From positions 62,001 through 126,000 of the forward strand of contig QJJF01000011.1 of NCBI GenBank assembly GCA_003202005.1: a stretch of 64,000 nt of DNA, written 5' to 3'. Each line of letters opens with the position of its first letter. Position 1 is the first letter of the stretch. This stretch comes from Williamsia faeni. GTDB lineage: Bacteria; Actinomycetota; Actinomycetes; Mycobacteriales; Mycobacteriaceae. Of the stretch, positions 18,034 to 25,317 are shown one piece after another. The notes under the pieces were generated by a model, which was not told the origin of the DNA, searched no databases, and was given only the letters and a program-made list of their open reading frames with translations. A program made the translations under genes and the position numbers.

Positions 18034-18050
18034 GCTGAGCAAACGCTGAG
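18034..18050. promoter_or_regulatory. CTGAG direct-repeat box upstream of dedA
   Basis: GCTGAG at 18034-18039 and 18045-18050, 11 bp apart, followed by CCCGGTCG. Except for one base in the spacer, the 17-bp core is identical to the box before the PAP2 gene. An 11-bp spacing is typical of OmpR/PhoB-type response regulator half-sites. Confidence 0.65.
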
Positions 18051-18231
18051 CCCGGTCGCACCTGATGGACCACTCTTGGGACACCCACCGAGTCAACCTC
18101 GCCGACAACAATTCTCAGCTCGACCAAGCGTTCTCACACGACAAGGCGCGAATTGGATTCCCATTGGTGAATCTTCTTGGAAGGATGCACTTTCGGGCGT
18201 CTGTCGCGCTGACGAATGAATCGCCGCGGTG

Positions 18232-19398
18232 TCAGCGTCTGCTGGTTGAGATCCCCTGGGTACCGGCAAGGGTCAGATAGAAGAAGTCGCGGCGATCGGG
18301 CATGAGGTACCGGCTGTCCGGACTGTTCATCGTCGGCAGCAGCTTCACCGGTCCGAACGAACCCGCGCTGCTCCTGGTCCAGCTGGTGAACAGGGACATG
18401 CCAGTGTGCATGTCGAGTTCCATACCGCGCACCGCGCCCGCCTGAGCCAGCGCATCGGCGAGGGTCGCGAGGTTGAGCTGGTCACCGGCAACGTAGATGA
18501 TGTTCCCGGCCTGGTCGATTCCGAGGCCCGAGCGCCAGGTGTACTGATACTGCAGATGGCTCCCACCCCACCCGGCCCCAACGAAACCGGCCTTGGGCAA
18601 CGGTGCGCCGTTGTCGACGATCAAGCCCAGGTTCTGTCGGACCGCTGCGACGTGCGGACTCATCACGGCATCGCGACCCCATTGCCCTACCGTCAGTCGT
18701 CCGTGGTCGTCGATGACGACGCTGGCCTGTCCGGGTTGGAGCGCCTTGTATTCGTGTCCGTTCTCGTAGAACCCGCCGGTGATGTCTTTGAGGCGAAAAC
18801 CCGAGTTGAAGATGGCGATCAGATCGGGGACATCTGACGTGGGCACCCGAGCGGCTGGGCTCGTGGTCGGTCCGGGTTGGCTCGTCCCGCCCACCAGATG
18901 TGCGATGGCCGCGCCGGCCGAGATGACCGCAATTCCCGCGATCACGCTGGGGTGGGACAGATCGGGTTCGAAGGTGCTGGTGTAGTCCACCGGATTTCCG
19001 GCGGTGTCAGTCCTGCCCGGCCGCCACGCGGGATGGGTAGACGCGCCGATCGGGATGGGAAGTTGCGGCAGGCTCAGTGCGACCGTGGGACCTGTGCCAC
19101 CGATCGAGAACTGGTGTGCGCTCGGGGCTTTGGTTGAGGGAGCTTTGCGCGTGTAGTACCAGTTCTCGATCCGGTTGACGACGGGTCCGGCGTGGTGATC
19201 ACGCAGCCACGCGGAGGTCTTGTCTGCGAAGGTCGCGTACCCGGGCGCCGTGAGCGCACGAACGTACGAAAACGACGCGACCATCGTGAAGATGACGAAT
19301 CCGCTGGCAATGACTTGAAAGAGTCGCCGATACCGCCGTCGCCGCCGCGGAGATCTCGGTGGCGGCAGCATTGGCGGTGCCGCCCGTACCTGGGTCAT
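18232..19398 (-). CDS. Phosphodiester glycosidase family membrane-anchored protein
   Basis: A 388-residue protein. A basic N-terminus (PRRRRRYRR) and one hydrophobic segment near 28-50 anchor it, so the rest should face outside. The NAGPA-type domain (phosphodiester glycosidase, DUF2233-like) shows IFNSGFRL...GGFYENG near 195, LIVDNG near 255, and GAVRGMELDMHTG near 330. These enzymes cleave sugar-phosphodiester bonds. It is the last gene of the PAP2-COG4705-small ORF operon, 18 bases after the small ORF, which fits a role in envelope glycolipid or teichoic-like polymer turnover. The substrate is unknown. Confidence 0.82.
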   Translation of the reverse strand: MTQVRAAPPMLPPPRSPRRRRRYRRLFQVIASGFVIFTMVASFSYVRALTAPGYATFADKTSAWLRDHHAGPVVNRIENWYYTRKAPSTKAPSAHQFSIGGTGPTVALSLPQLPIPIGASTHPAWRPGRTDTAGNPVDYTSTFEPDLSHPSVIAGIAVISAGAAIAHLVGGTSQPGPTTSPAARVPTSDVPDLIAIFNSGFRLKDITGGFYENGHEYKALQPGQASVVIDDHGRLTVGQWGRDAVMSPHVAAVRQNLGLIVDNGAPLPKAGFVGAGWGGSHLQYQYTWRSGLGIDQAGNIIYVAGDQLNLATLADALAQAGAVRGMELDMHTGMSLFTSWTRSSAGSFGPVKLLPTMNSPDSRYLMPDRRDFFYLTLAGTQGISTSRR

Positions 19399-19416
19399 GG
19401 TTTCGCCCAGTCCTCG

Positions 19417-19686
19417 TCATAGCCCGGTTTTGGTCATCGCACTTTCGAGCATGACACCGACGAACGCAGCGACCACCGCCGCCGCGGTCACCGACACCTG
19501 CCAGGTCCAGCCCGGGGCCATAGCGAAGCGATGTGTCATCGATCCGGTCGAATCATGGCTGATCGCTGTGACGTAGAAGAAGGTGGACGCCCACATCGCA
19601 ATCGCGGCGTAGGCCACGGCAACCACAGCTAACCACCGTTCGATCCGTGGTGGCGCAGTCGTCATCGGCACTCGGTCGCCGGTCAT
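19417..19686 (-). CDS. Small two-helix membrane protein
   Basis: An 89-residue protein with two hydrophobic segments, WLAVVAVAYAAIAMWASTFF and VSVTAAAVVAAFVGVML, joined by a polar loop. I recognise no family. Its ATG overlaps the stop of the COG4705 gene (ATGA type), so the two are translationally coupled. The conserved position between the COG4705 and phosphodiester glycosidase genes suggests a helper of one of them. Confidence 0.7.
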   Translation of the reverse strand: MTGDRVPMTTAPPRIERWLAVVAVAYAAIAMWASTFFYVTAISHDSTGSMTHRFAMAPGWTWQVSVTAAAVVAAFVGVMLESAMTKTGL

Positions 19687-20546
19687 GTCCGCACCACATA
19701 TTCCGGATCGGCCTCGCCCCGCTTCTGTTCGATCCGATCGACCTTGCTGACGGTCAGGTATCCGACCAGTGCAATGATCACCACAAAGAACGTGACATTG
19801 ACTGCGGTTGTCCCGAGTCCGAGACCTCCTTCGTCGGTCGGTTGGGTCAAAAGGTCACCCAGCGAGGCACCCAGCGGACGGGTCACGATGTAGGCCGCCC
19901 AGAACGCGACGATGGCGTTGAGGTGGAACACATAGTGCGCCAGCGTGATCAAGGCGATGACCGCCGCAAAGATCAACAGCGACGTGCCGTAGCCCACCGC
20001 CATCTTCTCGGCGATCAGGTCACCGGCGGCGGTCCCGAGGGCAAAGGTCACCAAGATCGCGAGCCAGTAGAAGGCCTCACGCCGCGGGGTTCGGATCGAA
20101 TGAATCGACAGCGTCCGCTCGACGAGGTACCAAACGGAAAAAGTCGCGATGAGAGCGACGACGAACACCGCTGTCGTCACCGCGAGCGGGACACCCCAGT
20201 TGTCCGTGAGGTTGTCGGTGATGAGCGTTCCGGTCACGCTGATCACGACGACGGCCCACCAGTACACGACAGGGATGTAGCGGCGCACCGCAAACTGCGC
20301 GACCAGGCTGAGGATCAGCAATATCACCGTGACGACGGTCGTATTGGTGAGTCCCCACCCCATCGTCTCGTTGAGGTAGTCCGCCGCGGTCTCCCCCACT
20401 GTGGTCGCCAGGATCTTGATGATCCAAAAGAAGATCGTGACCTCGGGAACCTTGCTCCACGAGATTCTTGAAGGTAACGGTGATCGGGTCGATTCGGCAG
20501 ATACCGGCGATCCGCTGGGCTGGTTGTCACGATGCGACGGGTGCAC
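19683..20546 (-). CDS. COG4705-type multi-pass membrane protein
   Basis: A 287-residue integral membrane protein with eight or more hydrophobic segments. KVPEVTIFFWIIKILATTVGETAADYL begins the family domain, and a second related unit starts near REAFYWLAILVTFALGTAAGDL, so it looks like an internal duplication. The family (COG4705) has no settled function. The frame is open to 20693, but AGGAAGG stands 6 bases before the GTG at 20546, which I take as the start. It overlaps the end of the PAP2 gene by 20 bases and the start of the next ORF by 4. Confidence 0.8.
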   Translation of the reverse strand: MHPSHRDNQPSGSPVSAESTRSPLPSRISWSKVPEVTIFFWIIKILATTVGETAADYLNETMGWGLTNTTVVTVILLILSLVAQFAVRRYIPVVYWWAVVVISVTGTLITDNLTDNWGVPLAVTTAVFVVALIATFSVWYLVERTLSIHSIRTPRREAFYWLAILVTFALGTAAGDLIAEKMAVGYGTSLLIFAAVIALITLAHYVFHLNAIVAFWAAYIVTRPLGASLGDLLTQPTDEGGLGLGTTAVNVTFFVVIIALVGYLTVSKVDRIEQKRGEADPEYVVRT

Positions 20547-21312
20547 TATGTCTTCCTTCCTGAGGTTGCTCTGGATGCCCAAAACTGGTGGGCGGAGACG
20601 GGTTGGTGGGCGGGTAGAGGCTGGTAGGTGGATAGAGGTAGGGCCGCGTTCGCTGCGGTAGGTGGGGCCCGAGTGCGACCAACACCGCCACAACCACCGA
20701 GGGCACCGCGATCGCGGCCGCGGCGCCGACCGCGATACCGGCGAGAATGTCGGAGAACCAATGCAGTCCCAGGTACAACCTCGTCAGCGCGGCAAACGCC
20801 GCGACAACCATTGCGATGACGATCGCCGCAATCCGCGATCTCCGCGTCATGCCCACCGTCACCGCGAGCGCCAGACCGAGGACCAAGGCGGTCGTGCCGG
20901 TGACATGCCCCGACGGAAATGACTGGGACGCCTCGAAAGTCGCCGCCTGATCGACGAAAGGTGGCCGGGTCCGATCGAACACGAGTTTGAGGATGGCGCC
21001 CAACGCCCCTGCGACCGCAACGGACGCAACGACTGTTATGGCGCGGACGGCATTGCGGTCGAACAGAATGAACGCGACAGCAGCGATCGCTGTCCACGCG
21101 ACAACCCACACAGGCCCGAACAGACCAGTGACCCCCGCGATCACCGTGATTCCGCCGGACGATCGATGAGAGACCATCCACTCGAGAACCGATGCATCCA
21201 CCGCCCCAAAAGGATTATGGTGCAGGACTGTTGCGACGCCGACCGCCACGACGAGGCCGACGATCACGAGGCCGACCGCCGGCGACTTGTTTATATGTGG
21301 CATGACGAACAT
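20527..21312 (-). CDS. PAP2-family phosphatase
   Basis: A 261-residue type 2 phosphatidic acid phosphatase. The three catalytic blocks are KLVFDRTRPP, SFPSGHVTGT and RLYLGLHWFSD, in order, within six hydrophobic segments. Members dephosphorylate undecaprenyl pyrophosphate or other lipid phosphates on the outer face of the membrane. The C-terminus is a Pro-rich tail with YPPT repeats. I chose the ATG at 21312. The frame is open to a GTG at 21339, but that would put codons across a palindrome that is non-coding before the kinase gene. It leads an operon under a CTGAG box. Confidence 0.88.
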   Translation of the reverse strand: MFVMPHINKSPAVGLVIVGLVVAVGVATVLHHNPFGAVDASVLEWMVSHRSSGGITVIAGVTGLFGPVWVVAWTAIAAVAFILFDRNAVRAITVVASVAVAGALGAILKLVFDRTRPPFVDQAATFEASQSFPSGHVTGTTALVLGLALAVTVGMTRRSRIAAIVIAMVVAAFAALTRLYLGLHWFSDILAGIAVGAAAAIAVPSVVVAVLVALGPHLPQRTRPYLYPPTSLYPPTNPSPPTSFGHPEQPQEGRHSAPVAS

Positions 21313-21324
21313 CGTGGTCGCCCG

Positions 21325-21364
21325 GTCCTGTGAGGACACTGCGATCTGCTGAGTAAACGCTGAG
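21325..21364. promoter_or_regulatory. PAP2 operon control region: palindrome plus CTGAG box
   Basis: GTCCT-GTG-AGGAC (about 21325-21337) is followed by GCTGAG at 21348-21353 and 21359-21364, 11 bp apart, then CGAGGTCG. The same palindrome and box recur in the same order before the kinase gene at 21568-21608. Confidence 0.65.
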
Positions 21365-21567
21365 CGAGGTCGGATAAAACCGGCACCATCTGTGTGGGTG
21401 CCGTGACCCGTAGCGGCTCAGTTGATCCACAAGAATTGGCAAACGCTTCACAGCCGCCACCGGCATGCTCACGCTCGCCGGGCCCGCCGCTCGCCTGTGA
21501 GCGGTGTATTCAATCCGATTTTGCTGATCGGAGCAGTATCGCAACCACATCTGCAGTGTCCCCGCCA

Positions 21568-21608
21568 GGTCCTGTGAGGACCCTGCGGATGACTGAGTAA
21601 ATCCTGAG
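21568..21608. promoter_or_regulatory. Kinase gene control region: palindrome plus CTGAG box
   Basis: GTCCTGTGAGGAC is followed by CTGAG at 21593-21597 and 21604-21608, again 11 bp apart. This lies 43 bases before the sensor kinase ATG. The resemblance to 21325-21364 covers about 40 bases and suggests autoregulation by the linked response regulator. Confidence 0.6.
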
Positions 21609-21650
21609 TACGGTGCCCATTGTGGGGGGCAGTCCGCATACCCTCTGATC

Positions 21651-23048
21651 ATGCGGGTGCGAATGCGACGAAGCTACGTCCGTACCCGAGCCGTGGCGAC
21701 CAGCGTGCGTGGGCGCCTCACCATCCTCGCCACCTCCTTGCTGGCGCTCGCCCTGGCACTGGCAGCGGCGATCATGCTCTACGTCCTCTATCAATCGCTG
21801 TTGAACTCGGCCGACGCGGCCACCTCGGCACGGGCCCACGAAGTAGCTACCGCGATCGCCGCCGAAGGCGTTGCTCAGCTTGATGATTCGTCGCTGGTGC
21901 TGTCCGAGAACCTAGACGTCATACAGGTGATCGATACACAAGGCCGCGTCCTGGTCTCCAACCCCAGCACCCACACCACTGCGCTGACGCCTCCCATCGA
22001 ACCCGGCACCCAACGCACATTCGACGGCGCATGCTTCCCCGGATGCCCCACCGAATACCGCGCCACAGCTCTCGGAATCACAACCGCAAGCGGCGACGCA
22101 ACTGTCGTCGTCGGCACTGCAGAAGGGCCGATGATCGATGTCGTGGTGACAGTCGCCTCCCTGCTCTGCGTGTTGTTCCCGCTGATCCTGCTGATGCTGA
22201 TCTTCGTCACCTACTACTTTGTCGGCAGAGCCCTACGCCCTGTTGAACACATCCGCGCCGAGGTTGCCGAGATCACTCACGGTGACCTCAGCAAACGAGT
22301 ACCGGTCCCGAACACGAACGACGAAATCTCCACGTTGGCAACGACCATGAATGAGATGCTCGGCGGACTCGAAGACGCTCGCCTCCGTCAGCTGCGCTTC
22401 GTCGGCGATGCCTCTCATGAACTGCGTAGCCCACTGATGACGTTGGTCGGACTCCTCGACCTCTCACGCACAACCCGAGACCCGATCGACCCGACGACCG
22501 TCGAAGAAATCCTCCTGCCGGAAGCACAACGCCTCCAAGCCATGGTCGCGGACCTACTCCTTCTCGCCCGCGCCGACGAGCGAGGTGTACCACTGCGATT
22601 CGTAGACGTGGATCTCGATGAGATCGTCAACAGAGAAGCAGAACGCAGCGAAGCGCTCACCGAACACCAAGTCCGGGCGAACATCACACCCATCCGCGTT
22701 CGCGGCGACATCGAAATGCTGACGCGTGCAGTACGTAACCTGGCCGACAACGCGGTCCGCCACACCCGATCCACCGTGACGTTCGACATGTCGGTCGACA
22801 CCGACGCGGCAGTAGGCCATATCTCGATCATTGACGACGGCCCAGGAATCGCAGACCCCGACAAAGCCCGTGTCTTCGACCGATTCGTCCGACTCGACAC
22901 CGACCGTGAACGCTCCAGCGGTGGATCAGGCCTCGGGTTGCCGATCGTTGCCGAGATCGTCCGGGCACACCACGGCTCCCTCAATGTCTCCGATACCCCC
23001 GGCGGGGGCGCCACGGTGACTATTGTGCTGCCCATCGAAACAGACTGA
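21651..23048 (+). CDS. Sensor histidine kinase
   Basis: A 465-residue membrane kinase. The first hydrophobic segment is at about 24-46, then an extracytoplasmic sensor of about 120 residues with a Cys pair (GACFPGC), a second segment near 165-190, and a HAMP domain starting GRALRPVEHIRAEV. The H-box FVGDASHELRSPL has His256, followed by N-box NLADNAVRHT, DDGPGIAD and SGLGLPIV. It is complete. It lies 60 bases upstream of the response regulator. A CTGAG box precedes it, so it may control its own synthesis. It probably senses envelope damage or cationic compounds, inferred from the linked genes. Confidence 0.93.
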   Translation: MRVRMRRSYVRTRAVATSVRGRLTILATSLLALALALAAAIMLYVLYQSLLNSADAATSARAHEVATAIAAEGVAQLDDSSLVLSENLDVIQVIDTQGRVLVSNPSTHTTALTPPIEPGTQRTFDGACFPGCPTEYRATALGITTASGDATVVVGTAEGPMIDVVVTVASLLCVLFPLILLMLIFVTYYFVGRALRPVEHIRAEVAEITHGDLSKRVPVPNTNDEISTLATTMNEMLGGLEDARLRQLRFVGDASHELRSPLMTLVGLLDLSRTTRDPIDPTTVEEILLPEAQRLQAMVADLLLLARADERGVPLRFVDVDLDEIVNREAERSEALTEHQVRANITPIRVRGDIEMLTRAVRNLADNAVRHTRSTVTFDMSVDTDAAVGHISIIDDGPGIADPDKARVFDRFVRLDTDRERSSGGSGLGLPIVAEIVRAHHGSLNVSDTPGGGATVTIVLPIETD

Positions 23049-23108
23049 TTGTCCAGAAGTAGCCGACAACTACAACCATCCAGACCTGAATCGACGGAGA
23101 ATGTCATC

Positions 23109-23795
23109 ATGCGAGTTTTAGTCGTAGAAGACGACCGTAACGGTGCCGAGACGCTACGGCGAACCCTGGTCTCCGAAGGATGGATGGTTGACATCGCGAA
23201 CAACGGCGAAGACGGATTGTTCATGGCCAGCAACGATGCCTACGATGCGGTGATTTGCGACATCATGATGCCCAAGCTCAGCGGCTACGAGGTAGTGAGG
23301 CAGCTGCGCCGCAAGGAAATCTGGACTCCGGTGTTGATGCTGACCGCCAAGGACGGCGACTACGACCAAGTCGACGCATTCGATCTGGGCGCTGACGATT
23401 ACCTCGTCAAACCCTTCTCCGTCGCAGTGCTCACCGCTCGACTGCGAGCACTGATCCGCCGCGGAAGACCCGAGAGGCCCGCAGTCCTGACCGCCGGCAC
23501 CCTATCTCTGGATCCGGCTGCCCACATCGTCAAACGCGGTGACACCGAACTAGCACTAACTCCTAGAGAGTTCGCGATGCTCGAGTTCCTGATCCGCAAC
23601 AAAGGCAACGTGGTGAGCAAAGCCGAAATCCTCCGGTCAGCGTGGGATGTCAATTACCGCGGTGACGAGAACGTGGTCGAGGTATATGCCGGCTACCTCC
23701 GGAAGCGAATTGATACACCGTTCGGCTGCAAAGCATTACAGACCGTCCGAGGGGTCGGCTACCGACTGTCCGCCGACGGAGATGGGCGCGGCTGA
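23109..23795 (+). CDS. OmpR/PhoB-family response regulator
   Basis: A 228-residue regulator. The receiver domain has Asp8/Asp9, phospho-acceptor Asp51 (CDIMMP), a Thr in LTAKD and Lys in VKPF. The C-terminal winged helix (ELALTPREFAMLEFLIRNKG...VEVYAGYLRKRID) binds direct repeats. I chose the ATG at 23109 because GGAG precedes it; the frame upstream adds 20 residues without homology. The partner kinase gene ends 60 bases before. The CTGAG-N6-CTGAG boxes with 11-bp spacing before the kinase, PAP2 and dedA genes are its likely targets. Confidence 0.93.
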   Translation: MRVLVVEDDRNGAETLRRTLVSEGWMVDIANNGEDGLFMASNDAYDAVICDIMMPKLSGYEVVRQLRRKEIWTPVLMLTAKDGDYDQVDAFDLGADDYLVKPFSVAVLTARLRALIRRGRPERPAVLTAGTLSLDPAAHIVKRGDTELALTPREFAMLEFLIRNKGNVVSKAEILRSAWDVNYRGDENVVEVYAGYLRKRIDTPFGCKALQTVRGVGYRLSADGDGRG

Positions 23796-23829
23796 CGCCC
23801 GTATGTTCACACCCCGGCCGATCTCGGCC
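23784..23829 (+). terminator. Two hairpins between convergent genes
   Basis: GGGCG-(7)-CGCCC spans the stop codon of the response regulator. GGCCG-ATCT-CGGCC follows at 23816-23829. Both are perfect stems without a T-run, at the right place to end transcription before the convergent hydrolase gene. Confidence 0.45.
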
Positions 23830-23988
23830 AAGTACAGGGTGATGTTGCAGTGCAAGGTATTCCGAGATCCATGGACGCAACGACAATCGTTGCGACGAAC
23901 GGACTTCAGCGAACTCGCAACAGCGACTCGGACACTAGGCGGGTGTGGAGTGACACGAAGTCTCATGGTGGCGCGTATCGTGGGCGAT

Positions 23989-25266
23989 TTAGTTGCACAG
24001 TCGACTGTTCAGCCACGGAAGGGATTGACGAAAAGCGTTGGCGGCGAACGGCCAGGTGTGTCGTCCAGGTTGTTGTAGGAACACGGTCGCGATGTTGTTG
24101 GCCTGTGCCACAGTGTTCAAGGCCGTCGCGGCACGGATTTGCGGTGAGGTCAGGCGGTGGCCGACGGTGCGGTGACCTTCTGCTTGAAACCAGCCGGCGA
24201 CATTGTCGTAGCGGCCGTGACCGGCCATGGCCGTGGCTGGATCGAAACGCGCCCATTGGTCGGCGTGACCGCCATATAGATCTGCGACGGTCTGGTTTCT
24301 GTCGCCGATGTTGGGCCCTTGGTCGCCCGATATATCGACAAAAGTGTGGAATAGGTCAGAATGTTCGACCGTGAGATCGACCGCGCACGTCCCACCCATC
24401 GACCAACCGGCCACCGCCCATCGCGCCGGATCAGGGGCAGCGCCGAAAGCGGAGATCACGTAGGGGCGTACTTCTTTGGTGATATGGGTGTCCACGTTGC
24501 CGTGGGGGCCGTCGACACACTCGGTGTCGTTGCTCAGCCCTCCGGTGGGATCGACGAACACCAGTATGGGCGCCTGACCGTGATGAGTGGCGGCGAAGTC
24601 CTGCACAGCGGCTACCGCTCCCCCGCTGCGTACCCAGTCCTCAGGGGTGGTGATCACGCCACCGATGAGAATCAGGGCGGGCAGTTGAGGTGGAGTAGGT
24701 CCGGCGAACCATGCCGGAGGCAGGTACACGTACTCGGTTCGATGGTGAAAGCGGCTCGTGCTGTTTTGAACTCGGATGGGAATGATCTTGCCATTCGGCT
24801 CGGGAATATTGCGGAGCTCGACCAATGAGCGAAGGGAGGCCTCGTTGGACAGTGGTTGTCCGGTCAACCCTTGCCAAGCCCGGCCGGTGGACGGATAGAA
24901 CCCAGACCACTGGTTGACGGACAGTCCGATGCACAGCACCGCGAGTAATGTCGCCAGCACCGCACCGGTGCGCCTGCCCCACCCAAAACGGGTCCATCCG
25001 GTCACCAACAAGACGACTGCGAGAACTGTCAGGGTGATCCACACCCAGAGTGATCGTGGTGCGTCGCCAGGCAGAAGGCCCTGGCGGGCCAGCATCCAGT
25101 AGACGACGACGGCGGTTCCCGTGCCGGCTACCAGGCCGAACAGTAGCCACCTCATGCTCCGTCCGGGTTGGCGCCACCTCACCGCGGCCACCATGACCGT
25201 GCCCGTCACGACTTCGATTGCTGGTACCAGCATGCCATGCAGTAACGACATTCCGGCGATGTTCAC
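23989..25266 (-). CDS. Membrane-anchored alpha/beta hydrolase (esterase/mycolyltransferase fold) downstream of lysX
   Basis: A 425-residue protein with about four hydrophobic N-terminal segments up to residue 125 and then an esterase-D/antigen-85-type hydrolase domain. The nucleophile elbow is AGWSMGG, the acid likely lies in the DISGDQ region and the His in GRHTWPFAA near the C-terminus. It is 51 bases behind lysX on the same strand. In Mycobacterium tuberculosis lysX (Rv1640c) is likewise followed by the membrane hydrolase gene Rv1639c, so the pair looks conserved. Its substrate may be a lysinylated or other envelope lipid, which is inference. Confidence 0.82.
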   Translation of the reverse strand: MNIAGMSLLHGMLVPAIEVVTGTVMVAAVRWRQPGRSMRWLLFGLVAGTGTAVVVYWMLARQGLLPGDAPRSLWVWITLTVLAVVLLVTGWTRFGWGRRTGAVLATLLAVLCIGLSVNQWSGFYPSTGRAWQGLTGQPLSNEASLRSLVELRNIPEPNGKIIPIRVQNSTSRFHHRTEYVYLPPAWFAGPTPPQLPALILIGGVITTPEDWVRSGGAVAAVQDFAATHHGQAPILVFVDPTGGLSNDTECVDGPHGNVDTHITKEVRPYVISAFGAAPDPARWAVAGWSMGGTCAVDLTVEHSDLFHTFVDISGDQGPNIGDRNQTVADLYGGHADQWARFDPATAMAGHGRYDNVAGWFQAEGHRTVGHRLTSPQIRAATALNTVAQANNIATVFLQQPGRHTWPFAANAFRQSLPWLNSRLCN

Positions 25267-25317
25267 CTTGCGATCCCCCTGATATGAACCGTTTGGACTT
25301 ACGACCTGAGCAGCTGA

